The position numbers and the translations under genes are program-made. 64,000 nucleotides of DNA from the NCBI RefSeq assembly GCF_016785085.1, contig NZ_JAENHO010000002.1:434001-498000 (forward strand), given 5' to 3'. Shown here in pieces: positions 38,780-46,881 of the stretch. The notes under the pieces are model-generated. The model saw nothing but the letters and a program-made list of their open reading frames with translations, was not told the origin of the DNA and ran no database searches. The DNA comes from Paractinoplanes lichenicola (GTDB lineage Bacteria; Actinomycetota; Actinomycetes; Mycobacteriales; Micromonosporaceae). Each line of letters begins with the position of its first letter. The first letter of the stretch is position 1.

Positions 38780-41474
38780 GGGCGGAAGCGCCTTCCAGGA
38801 ACAGTCGGCCGGCTTCGGTGGCCGGGACGGGGCGGGAGAAGTAGTAGCCCTGCGCGAAGTGGCAGCCCATCTCGCGCAGCGCGGCGAGCTGGCCGAACTC
38901 CTCGATCCCCTCGGCCACGGTGTCCATGCCGAGGCTCTTGCCGAGCTGGACGATCGTGTCGGCGAGCGCGGTGTCGTCGGTCAGGGCGCCGAGCCGCTCC
39001 ACGAACGAGCGGTCGATCTTGAGGGTGTCGACCGGGAAGCGGCGCAGGTAGGCCAGCGACGAATACCCGGTGCCGAAGTCGTCGATGGCCAGCGTGACGC
39101 CGAGCGCCTTGAGGCGGACGAGCTGTTCGAGGTTGTCGTCGGTGTCGGTCATCAGCACGCTCTCGGTCATCTCGAGGCAGAGCTGGTTGGCCGGCATGCC
39201 GGTCTCGGCCAGGATGCCCGAGACGACGTCGACCAGGTCGACCCGGTCGAACTGGCGGACCGAGACGTTGACGGCCATCTTGACGGGGCGCCCGCCGCCG
39301 GCCTTGCTCCACGCGACGGCCTGGCGGCACGCCTCGCGCAGCACCCATCGGCCCAGCGGCACGATGAGCCCGGTGGCCTCGGCGATCGGGATGAACTCGG
39401 CCGGCGGGATCAGCCCGCGGGTCGGGTGCTCCCAGCGGGCCAGCGCCTCGAAGCCGATGACCTCGCTGCTGGCCAGGTCGATGGTCGGCTGGTAGTGCAG
39501 GTGCAGCTGCTTGCGCTCCAGGGCCAGGCGCAGGTCGGCCTCGAGCTCGAGCCGTTCGACCAGGCCCGACAGCATCTCGGGGTCGTAGCTGGCGTAGCCG
39601 CTGCCGCCGGCCGACTTCGCCTTGTACATGGCCAGGTCGGCGTTGCGCATGAGCTGTTCGGCGCCGTCGGTCTCGCCCGCGTCGAGCAGCCCGGCCGCGG
39701 CCAGGCCGATGCTGGCCTGCACGTGGATGTTGCGGCTCTCGCTGGCGAACGGCTCCTCGAGCACGTCGATGATGCGCCGCGCGACCTGCTCGGCGTCGGT
39801 GCCGTCGGCCGGGGCCTGGATGAGCACGGCGAATTCGTCACCGCCGAACCGGGCCACCAGGTCGTTCTCCCGTACGGAGGCCCGCAGCCGGTCGGCCACC
39901 TGCACGAGCAGCTGGTCGCCGGCCAGGTGGCCGAGGCTGTCGTTGACCTCCTTGAACCCGTCGAGGTCGAGGAAGAGCACGGTGACCTCGTCGTCGGCGG
40001 GCTTGCCGCGCAGCGCCTCGCCGACCCGCTCGCGGAACAGCGCGCGGTTGGCCAGCTGGGTCAGCGCGTCGTGGTAGGCCTCGTGCACGAGCTGGTCCTG
40101 CAGTTCCTTGCGCTCGCTGATGTCGCGGGTGTTGAGCACCAGGCCGGCCACGCTGGGGTCGCTCAGCAGGTTGGTGATGGTCATCTCGGCCTGGCGCAGC
40201 CGTCCGTCGCGGTGCTGGACGGTCAGCTCGAGCACGGTGGTGGCGTACGGGCGCCCGGCGACCTGGCGCAGCGCCTGGGCCAGGCGGATGCCCGACTCGG
40301 GGTCGATCAGCTTGGTCAGGCGGCGGCCGGTGAGGGCCCGCGCCGGATAGCCGAAGACGCGCTGGGCGGATTCGCTCTGGTAGAGCACGTCGGCCTCGGG
40401 GCTGACCACCGTGACCACGTCGGAGCTGTGCTGCACGAGGGCGTGGAACCGCTGCTCGCTGGCGAACAGCTCGGCCGTACGGGCGGCGACGCGGGCCTCG
40501 AGCGTACGGGTGAGGTTGCGGTTCTCGCGGAGGGTCAGCAGCTGCCGGCCGACGATGAGCAGGATCAGGGCCGACCGGGTGTACGCGACGAACAGGTTGG
40601 TGTGGCCGGTGGTGGCGTACCAGACGACCGACGTGAACAGGGCCGCGAGCACCGCCACGTACGGGAGCAGGATGCCGACCGGCTGCTGGCTGTCCTCGTC
40701 CTCGACGTCCTCGGCCCGCTTGACCGGCATCAGCGCCGCCAGCAGGATCAGCGAGAACCCGGTGAACCAGCCGATGTCGGTGACGCCGCCCGCGGTGTAC
40801 GCGTCGAGCAGGTTGAGGTAGGCGTAGCCGATGTCGGAGACCGCGAACGCCACGATCCCGACGCCGACGACCGCCAGCTGGTTGAACGTGCGGCCGCTGC
40901 GGCGCTGCTGGGCCAGCATGTAGAGCACCATGGTCACGATGACGACGTCGCCCAGCGGGTAGGCCAGGCTGACGTAGAGGGCCAGGCCGGCCCGGCCGTC
41001 CTCGAGCAGCGGGACGACGACGAAGATCCAGGCCATCAGCACGAGCGAGGCCGCGATCATCAGCCCGTCCAGCACGCTGCGGATCCGGCCGGCCAGTGCC
41101 TGGGTGCGGCTCGGCAGCACGAGCAGGCCGATCGGGGTCAGCACGACCATGCCGAGATAGCCGAGGTCGGCGTTCGAGGGCAGCGGCACTTCCCGCCCGA
41201 CGATGCTGTACCAGCAGGCCACGCTCTGGCCCAGGCCCCAGCTCAGCACGCCCAGCCCGATCAGGCTCCAGCCCCAGCGCATGCGGCCGGTGAAGCGGCG
41301 GGAGCGGCGCAGGCAGGCGACGGCGGCGACGAGCGCGGCCAGGCACAGGCCGAAGTTGGAGACGGCCACGGCCATGCCGGCGCCGGTGCTCAGGATGACC
41401 GCGAAGGCGACGACGACCGCGCCGACGGCACCGCACAAGCGGTACCAGTCGGCCGCGCGGGTGCTGGTTGCCAT
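38772..41474 (-). CDS. Membrane GGDEF-EAL protein with PAS domain (c-di-GMP turnover)
   Basis: A 900-aa protein. Residues about 10-340 contain eight or more membrane helices (sensor region). A PAS domain (about 360-480, FHALVQHSSDVVTVVSPEADVLYQSES) follows. The GGDEF domain keeps the active site ARFGGDEF and the inhibitory RxxD site (RENDLVARF). The EAL domain keeps FEALARWEHP, IDDFGTGYSSLAYL, LKIDRSFV and AEGIEE. Both activities look intact, so it can be a bifunctional cyclase and phosphodiesterase. ATG 41474 has SD GGGGAG; GTG 41477 is in frame. It is first in an operon with a decarboxylase and MFS. Confidence 0.93.
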   Translation of the reverse strand: MATSTRAADWYRLCGAVGAVVVAFAVILSTGAGMAVAVSNFGLCLAALVAAVACLRRSRRFTGRMRWGWSLIGLGVLSWGLGQSVACWYSIVGREVPLPSNADLGYLGMVVLTPIGLLVLPSRTQALAGRIRSVLDGLMIAASLVLMAWIFVVVPLLEDGRAGLALYVSLAYPLGDVVIVTMVLYMLAQQRRSGRTFNQLAVVGVGIVAFAVSDIGYAYLNLLDAYTAGGVTDIGWFTGFSLILLAALMPVKRAEDVEDEDSQQPVGILLPYVAVLAALFTSVVWYATTGHTNLFVAYTRSALILLIVGRQLLTLRENRNLTRTLEARVAARTAELFASEQRFHALVQHSSDVVTVVSPEADVLYQSESAQRVFGYPARALTGRRLTKLIDPESGIRLAQALRQVAGRPYATTVLELTVQHRDGRLRQAEMTITNLLSDPSVAGLVLNTRDISERKELQDQLVHEAYHDALTQLANRALFRERVGEALRGKPADDEVTVLFLDLDGFKEVNDSLGHLAGDQLLVQVADRLRASVRENDLVARFGGDEFAVLIQAPADGTDAEQVARRIIDVLEEPFASESRNIHVQASIGLAAAGLLDAGETDGAEQLMRNADLAMYKAKSAGGSGYASYDPEMLSGLVERLELEADLRLALERKQLHLHYQPTIDLASSEVIGFEALARWEHPTRGLIPPAEFIPIAEATGLIVPLGRWVLREACRQAVAWSKAGGGRPVKMAVNVSVRQFDRVDLVDVVSGILAETGMPANQLCLEMTESVLMTDTDDNLEQLVRLKALGVTLAIDDFGTGYSSLAYLRRFPVDTLKIDRSFVERLGALTDDTALADTIVQLGKSLGMDTVAEGIEEFGQLAALREMGCHFAQGYYFSRPVPATEAGRLFLEGASARA

Positions 41475-41575
41475 CACGTCTCCCCAGATAGGCGGTCCAG
41501 CGGAAGATCGGGATCGGCGGGCCGGGCTTGAGAGGTTCGGCCGGGCAGCCGGTTGCGAATCGGGTGCAGAACTTA

Positions 41576-41605
41576 TTGACGTACGTCTCTGTCTGGTGAC
41601 AACGT
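41576..41605 (+). promoter_or_regulatory. Candidate promoter of the GH92 gene
   Basis: TTGACG (41576-41581) and CAACGT (41600-41605) with 18 bp spacing. The -10 lies inside the operator palindrome. Confidence 0.4.
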
Positions 41606-41610
41606 TGTCA
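41597..41610. promoter_or_regulatory. Operator palindrome upstream of GH92
   Basis: TGACAACGTTGTCA is a perfect 14-bp palindrome with the AACGTT centre typical of LacI-family operators. It differs from the AGCGCT-centred sites at 9240 and 9309, so a different repressor, not in this window, probably binds it. Confidence 0.7.
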
Positions 41611-41644
41611 AGGCCCGATCACGCCGGTCACGAGAGGCTCATCC

Positions 41645-44600
41645 ATGCACTTGTTGCTCAGCGCGGCGCTAGTCACCTCGGTGCTCGCGGCGCCGGCGCC
41701 GGTGGACGCCCAGCCCGTCGACCTCGTCCGCCCCTTCGTGGGCACCGAGAACTTCGGCAACACGTTCCCCGGGGCCAGCGCGCCCTTCGGCATGGTGCAG
41801 GTCAGCCCCGACACCGGCGGGCAGGGCGGCTACGACTACCGGCAGAGCACGATCTACGGGTTCAGCCAGACGCACCTCTCCGGCGTCGGCTGCGGGGTGG
41901 CCGGCGAGCTGCCGATGATGCCGACGACGGGCGCGATCACCAGCGTCGACCCGAACGTCTACAAGTCGCCGTACAGCCACGACGACGAGGAGGCCTCGCC
42001 CGGCTATTACCGGGTCGGGCTGGCCAAGTACGACGTCGAGGCCGAGCTCACCGCGACCGCGCGCACCGGCTGGCAGCGTTACACGTTCCCGGCCACCGGC
42101 GCGGCCAACGTGCTGTTCAACACGGGCAAGGCCAACCAGTCGGTGTTCGACTCCGAGATCCACGTCGTCGACGACCGCACGATCGAGGGGCGCGTCGAGG
42201 CCGGCAACTTCTGCGCCGGCAAGGACGATCACACGGTCTACTTCACCGCCTCCTTCGATCGGCCGTTTTCCGCGTACGGGACCTGGCGCGGGTCGGCGAT
42301 CAGTGCCGGAACCCGGGATGCGGCCGGGGCCGGGTCGAACGGCGCCTACGTCACGTTCGACGCCACGGCCGACCGGGATGTCGTGGTCAAAGTCGGTCTC
42401 TCCTACACGGGTATGGCGGGGGCACGAGCGAACCTGGCCGCGGAGACCTCGTCGTCCTTCGACTTCGACGCGGCCCGCTCCGCTCTGCGCGAGTCCTGGG
42501 TCGCGGCGTTAGGCAAGATCAACATCGGCGGCGGTACGGAGGAGCGGCGCGCGGCGTTCTACACGGCGCTCTACCACTCGCTGCTGCACCCCAACGTGGC
42601 CGGCGACGTCGACGGCTCGTACGTGGGCTTCGACCGGACCGTGCACAAGGCCGAGGGCTACACGCCGTATCAGAACTTCTCGCTGTGGGACACGTATCGC
42701 CCGCAGAACCAGCTGCTCGAACTGCTCACTCCCGACGTCGCCCGGGACGTCGCGCTGAGCGTGCTGGCGATCGGCCGCGACGGCGGCTGGCTGCCCCGCT
42801 GGGCCCTCGCGAACAGCGAGACGAACATCATGACCGGCGACCCGGTGACGCCCTTCCTCGTCGAGGCGTGGTCCAAGGGCCTGCTCAAGGGCCACGAGAG
42901 CACCGCGTACGAGTTGTTGCGCAAGAACGCGCTGAGCGAGCCGCCGGCCGACTCGCCGTACAACGGGCGTACGGGCAGCAAGTACTACAACGCCCGCGGC
43001 TACGTCCCGTCCGGGTTGAAACTCGGCACCGACTGCGTGCACAAGGGCGGCGACAACGACTGCGTGCACCCGGCCTCGGCCACGCTCGAATACTCGGCCG
43101 CCGACGCGTCGCTCGCGCTGATGGCCCGGGGGCTGGGCAAGACCGAGGACGCGCGGCTGTTCGCGGCCCGCGGGCAGTGGTATCGCAACCTGTGGGACGG
43201 CTCGATCAAGCAGTTCCGGCCGCGCACCACCGAGGGCACCTGGCTCACCCCGTACGACCCGGTGGCCGCGGCCCAGCAGTTCCACGAGGGCGGGGCGTAT
43301 CAGTATCAGTGGCTGGTGCCGCAGGACCCGGCGGGACTGGTGCAGCTGATGGGCGGACGGGCGGCCACCGCGCGCCGGCTCGACAGCTTCTTCGCGTACG
43401 AGAAGCTCTTGAAGGACCCGGCGGGAACCGCGCGCACCGACTGGATCGCCAGCCCGTACGACTACTACGCCAAGCCGACGTACAACCCGAACAACGAGCC
43501 CGACCTGCTCGCGCCGTACATGTATCACTGGGCCGGCGCGCCCGCCAGGACCGCGACCGTGGTCCGCGCGGCGATGACCCTCTTCACGACCGGGCCCGAC
43601 GGCATGACTGGCAACGACGACCTGGGCACGATGAGCGCCTGGTACGTCTTCTCGTCGCTCGGCCTCTATCCGACCATGAGCGGCGCCAACTTCCTGGCCG
43701 TGTCGTCGCCGCAGTTCCCGTCGGCCGCCGTCAAGCTCGGTAACCGCACTCTGACCATCACGGCGCCCGGCGCGTCCGATCAAAACCGGTACATCCAGCG
43801 CGTACGGGTCAATGGCTCCTCGCTCACGAAGAACTGGGTGCCGTGGTCGGCGGTCGGCTCGGGCGGGACGATCGCGCACACGCTCGGCACCTCCCCGTCG
43901 TCGTGGGGCACCGCGGCCGCGGCCGAGCCCCCGTCGGTCAACCAGGCGCCGCTCGACAACCGCACCGCACTGTCGGCCGCGATCCGCCCGGCCTCGGCCG
44001 CCGTCCCGCCCGGCGGCAGCGCCACGCTCACTGTCGACATCGTCGGCCAGGCCCCCGGCACGCTGCGGCCCCGGGTCACGGCGACCGCACCGGCCGGGTG
44101 GCGCGCGGTCGTCAAACAGCCCGGCCCGATCGTGTCGCGGCACCTGCCGGTCTCGGCCACGGCGACCGTCACCGTGACGGCCCCGGCCTCGATCGCGGTG
44201 GGCACCTATCCGCTGACGGTCGACGTCTCGGGCGTCGCGAGAACCGCCAACTTGATCGTCACGAACCCGTCCGCCTGCTCCTCCGCCGTTCAGGGGCAGT
44301 GCGCGGTGGTGCTCGCGCCGACCCGGGACGGCACCGCCACCGTGGCTGCCTCCGACTCGGGCAACTTCGACGGCGGCGGCTGGAGCTACGACGCCGACCT
44401 CATGCCCGCGGCCGGCCCGGTCACCTGGTCGGGCGTGACGTACGACGCGCCCGACCCCACGGGCACGGCGGCCAACTTCACGGCCGCCACGGGCCAGACG
44501 CTGCTGCTGCCGGCCGGCTCCCACACGTCGGCCAACCTGGTGCTGACCAGCCACAACGGGCCAGTCGGGAGCTCGGTGACGCTTGGGTACACCGACGGCA

Positions 44601-44827
44601 CCTACGCCTCCGTGCCGGTAACTGTGGCCGACTGGTGCGGCACGGCGGCCGCGGGCACCACCGCTCTGCTGGCCCTGCCCCACCGCATCAAGGCCGGCCA
44701 GGGTGTCGACGGCCCGCCGGTCTCGCTCTTCGAGGCGCGGCTGCCCCTGGCGGACGGCAAGCAGCTCCGCTCGATCACCCTGCCCGACGACGCCCGCGTC
44801 TACCTCTACGCGCTGACGCTGGCCTGA
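41645..44827 (+). CDS. Secreted GH92 alpha-mannosidase
   Basis: A 1060-aa exported hydrolase. A short signal peptide (1-22) is followed by the GH92 N-terminal beta-sandwich (VRPFVGTENFGNTFPGASAPFGMVQVSPDTG) and the (alpha/alpha)6 catalytic domain with SLWDTYRPQNQLLEL and the signature NDDLGTMSAWYVFSSLGLYP. GH92 enzymes are Ca-dependent exo-alpha-1,2(-1,3/1,4/1,6)-mannosidases. From about residue 760 there is an NEW3-like Ig domain and then a C-terminal carbohydrate-binding-like beta domain. It is convergent with, and overlaps by 22 bp, the SprT-like gene. A second GH92 starts beyond the window end. Confidence 0.92.
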   Translation: MHLLLSAALVTSVLAAPAPVDAQPVDLVRPFVGTENFGNTFPGASAPFGMVQVSPDTGGQGGYDYRQSTIYGFSQTHLSGVGCGVAGELPMMPTTGAITSVDPNVYKSPYSHDDEEASPGYYRVGLAKYDVEAELTATARTGWQRYTFPATGAANVLFNTGKANQSVFDSEIHVVDDRTIEGRVEAGNFCAGKDDHTVYFTASFDRPFSAYGTWRGSAISAGTRDAAGAGSNGAYVTFDATADRDVVVKVGLSYTGMAGARANLAAETSSSFDFDAARSALRESWVAALGKINIGGGTEERRAAFYTALYHSLLHPNVAGDVDGSYVGFDRTVHKAEGYTPYQNFSLWDTYRPQNQLLELLTPDVARDVALSVLAIGRDGGWLPRWALANSETNIMTGDPVTPFLVEAWSKGLLKGHESTAYELLRKNALSEPPADSPYNGRTGSKYYNARGYVPSGLKLGTDCVHKGGDNDCVHPASATLEYSAADASLALMARGLGKTEDARLFAARGQWYRNLWDGSIKQFRPRTTEGTWLTPYDPVAAAQQFHEGGAYQYQWLVPQDPAGLVQLMGGRAATARRLDSFFAYEKLLKDPAGTARTDWIASPYDYYAKPTYNPNNEPDLLAPYMYHWAGAPARTATVVRAAMTLFTTGPDGMTGNDDLGTMSAWYVFSSLGLYPTMSGANFLAVSSPQFPSAAVKLGNRTLTITAPGASDQNRYIQRVRVNGSSLTKNWVPWSAVGSGGTIAHTLGTSPSSWGTAAAAEPPSVNQAPLDNRTALSAAIRPASAAVPPGGSATLTVDIVGQAPGTLRPRVTATAPAGWRAVVKQPGPIVSRHLPVSATATVTVTAPASIAVGTYPLTVDVSGVARTANLIVTNPSACSSAVQGQCAVVLAPTRDGTATVAASDSGNFDGGGWSYDADLMPAAGPVTWSGVTYDAPDPTGTAANFTAATGQTLLLPAGSHTSANLVLTSHNGPVGSSVTLGYTDGTYASVPVTVADWCGTAAAGTTALLALPHRIKAGQGVDGPPVSLFEARLPLADGKQLRSITLPDDARVYLYALTLA

Positions 44828-45504
44828 TTCGTCAGCGGCTCGGCCCCGCCGAACGAGACGCTCAACAGACCCTTCCCCGTACGCACCTGATAGCGGCTGC
44901 GCCCGCGCTTCTCGACGGTTCCGGTCAGCCCGGCGTACTTGCCCTCGACGGTCAGCCGGACCCGGTCACCGACGGCGGCGAGGGCCGGCCGCGGCGTGGG
45001 CCGGCGCTCGAGGAGCCGGGTCAGCTCGGCGGCGTAGCGCGGGTCCATCGCCGCCGGCCGGCCCCGGTGCGTCCACTCGTAGCGGGCGGACAGGTCGAAC
45101 GTCTTCGAGCACTCGGGGCACGACCGCACCCGGACCGGCCGCCGGTGCGCGGTCGTGCGATGACCCGCGGCACACACCCCGACCCAGGTCCCGTCGACCT
45201 TGGGCGTGTCGGCCGGCAGGCACCGCCCGCCCGTGTAGCCGATGCGCCGGGCGATGCCGCGCCACACCCGGTCGTGCCCGTGCCCGGCGCCGGCCAGCGC
45301 GTGCGCGATCTCGTGCAGGATCGTCTGCCGCACCTGCTCGGGCTCGTACAACCGCATCAGCGGCCCCGACAACGCGATCTCCCGCCGGTCCGAGCGGCAC
45401 GACCCGGCGCGGGTCTTGGCCCTGTCGAACACCAGCCGCCACCCGCTCAGCCGATGATCGGCCATCAGCCCCGTGGCGAGCTCGCGGACGTCCCCCAGCT
45501 CCAA
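44806..45504 (-). CDS. SprT-like zinc metalloprotease domain protein
   Basis: A 232-aa protein. QTILHEIAHALAGAGHGHDRVW has the HExxH zinc site and a third His. A C-terminal zinc-ribbon-like region (VCAAGH...VRSCPEC) is followed by a KOW/SH3-like strand region (VGDRVRLTVEGKYAGLTGTVEKRGRSRYQV). SprT/Spartan-like proteases act on DNA-protein crosslinks in eukaryotes; the bacterial role is unclear. TTG 45504 was chosen because it lies 8 nt after SD AAGGGG and 5 bp after the YCII stop; no ATG or GTG is near. Confidence 0.7.
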   Translation of the reverse strand: MELGDVRELATGLMADHRLSGWRLVFDRAKTRAGSCRSDRREIALSGPLMRLYEPEQVRQTILHEIAHALAGAGHGHDRVWRGIARRIGYTGGRCLPADTPKVDGTWVGVCAAGHRTTAHRRPVRVRSCPECSKTFDLSARYEWTHRGRPAAMDPRYAAELTRLLERRPTPRPALAAVGDRVRLTVEGKYAGLTGTVEKRGRSRYQVRTGKGLLSVSFGGAEPLTNQASVSA

Positions 45505-45509
45505 CCGTG

Positions 45510-45896
45510 CTACCCCTTCGCAGAGCTCCTCGCGCCGGCCTGGCGCACCATCTCGTCGCGGGCGGAATCGGCCCCGAGCTCCCGCACCTCCTGCGCGCAC
45601 CGGCAGGCCTCGGCGATCTTGGCGGCCCACTTCAGCGCCTCGTCGCGCGAGCTTACGTCGACCACGACGAAACCGCCGATGACCTCCTTGGTCTCGGGGT
45701 AGGGGCCGTCGCTGACCATGCCGTCCGGGGTCACGATGCTCGCCCGCTGACTGTTCAGGCCGCCGCCGAACACGAACACGCCGGCGTCCGCGGCCTCCTG
45801 GCACGCCGCCTTGGCGGCCTCGCCCACCGCGGGCAGGTCCTCGGCGGTGATGTGATCCATCGCGCCCTCGTTGAACGAGATCAGGTATTGCGCCAT
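45510..45896 (-). CDS. YCII-related domain protein
   Basis: A 128-aa protein of the YciI/DGPF superfamily, with QYLISFNEGA at the N-terminus, GPYPETKEVIGGFVVVDVSSRDEALKWAAKIAEACR in the centre. These small ferredoxin-like proteins are often linked to ECF sigma factors; no sigma gene is adjacent here. Function unknown. Confidence 0.85.
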   Translation of the reverse strand: MAQYLISFNEGAMDHITAEDLPAVGEAAKAACQEAADAGVFVFGGGLNSQRASIVTPDGMVSDGPYPETKEVIGGFVVVDVSSRDEALKWAAKIAEACRCAQEVRELGADSARDEMVRQAGARSSAKG

Positions 45897-45933
45897 CGCA
45901 TGACTCCCTCGTCGTGACTACCTCTTGCTTGTG

Positions 45934-46464
45934 CTACGAACGACCGCCCCCGGATCCGACACCTCGCGCCGGGCGCTCGTAAAGAAATTCGGTGCCGTCC
46001 TCCTCGTCCCACTGCTCGCCGACGTGCACAAAGCCGAACCCGGCGATGGTGGCCAGCGAGGCCTCGTTGTCGGGCCGGATGCTGGCCCGCACGGTCACGG
46101 CCGCCGGCTCGGCCGCGGCCCAGCGCAGCAGCTCGGTCACCATCGCCCGCGCATAACCCCGCCGGCGATGCGCGGGGTCGGTGCTGTATCCGATCTCCAC
46201 CATGCCGTCGTCGTCGGGCGGCCCGTGGAAACCGCCGGCGCCCACCACCACGTCGTCAGGGACGGAAACCGCGGCCCGTACGACCCAGTCGGCGGCCGGG
46301 GGATCCTGGGCGATCTGGTCGAGCCGCAGCCGCCACAGCCACGTCACCTCGTCGGACAGGAACCATTCGGTCAGCCCGGCCCCGGACAGGTCGCGGGCCG
46401 TGGCCAGATCGCCGTCGAGCAGGGCCGTGAGAGTGGCCGGCGCGAGGCGCACAAAACGAATCAT
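45934..46464 (-). CDS. GNAT-family N-acetyltransferase
   Basis: A 176-aa acetyltransferase of the RimJ/RimL-like type. The acetyl-CoA loop is TDPAHRRRGYARAMVTELLRWA (about 95-115), followed by VRASIRPDNEASLATIAGFGF. It likely acetylates a protein N-terminus or small amine. ATG 46464 is preceded by TAGGAT with an 8-nt gap and no SD, so it is probably leaderless. Confidence 0.85.
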   Translation of the reverse strand: MIRFVRLAPATLTALLDGDLATARDLSGAGLTEWFLSDEVTWLWRLRLDQIAQDPPAADWVVRAAVSVPDDVVVGAGGFHGPPDDDGMVEIGYSTDPAHRRRGYARAMVTELLRWAAAEPAAVTVRASIRPDNEASLATIAGFGFVHVGEQWDEEDGTEFLYERPARGVGSGGGRS

Positions 46465-46472
46465 CGCCGCCG

Positions 46473-46478
46473 ATCCTA
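46473..46478 (-). promoter_or_regulatory. -10 box of the GNAT gene, sharing the upstream stop codon
   Basis: TAGGAT on the minus strand. Its TAG (46476-46478) is the stop codon of the hypothetical gene at 46476-46808. Confidence 0.55.
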
Positions 46479-46808
46479 GGGGCCGCGCCGCTCCCGCATC
46501 GGCCGGTGGTCGTCGTCGTGGGCATAGCTGACGTCGATGTCGGGCAGCTCGTTCTGCAGCTCGTACGCCAGACGCAGCCCGTCGGCGACCCAGCGCCGCT
46601 CCGCCTCGGGGCTCGGGAACTCGAAATCGGTCAGGGCGGTCCGCTGATATTGCCCGTTCCACGAGCGCAGCCGGACCGCCAATTCCGCGCTCAGACCCAG
46701 GTCGTCCAGGTCAGCCGGCCCTCGATGCTCCCGATCGGTGTCCCACAGCCCGTCACCGTCGTGCTCGGCCATGACCCGCAGGGCCAAGGGTCGATACGGC
46801 TCATCCAT
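46476..46808 (-). CDS. Hypothetical protein, 110 aa
   Basis: A small acidic soluble protein (MDEPYRPLALRVMAEHDGDGLWDTD...ELQNELPDIDVSYAHDDD), rich in Asp/Glu/Arg. It has no signal or membrane segment. The family was not recognised. It ends in a TAG stop that doubles as part of the next gene's -10. ATG 46808 is preferred; a longer start at 46853 is possible. Confidence 0.65.
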   Translation of the reverse strand: MDEPYRPLALRVMAEHDGDGLWDTDREHRGPADLDDLGLSAELAVRLRSWNGQYQRTALTDFEFPSPEAERRWVADGLRLAYELQNELPDIDVSYAHDDDHRPMRERRGP

Positions 46809-46869
46809 ACCGCGATGATGCCTCACCCGGGGCTCGGGAGCCGGAGACTGCACGAACGACCCGGCATCG

Positions 46870-46875
46870 TACTGT
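46870..46875 (+). promoter_or_regulatory. -10 box of leaderless CHAT-protease gene
   Basis: TACTGT, 6 nt before GTG 46882. Confidence 0.55.
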
Positions 46876-46881
46876 CCGTCA

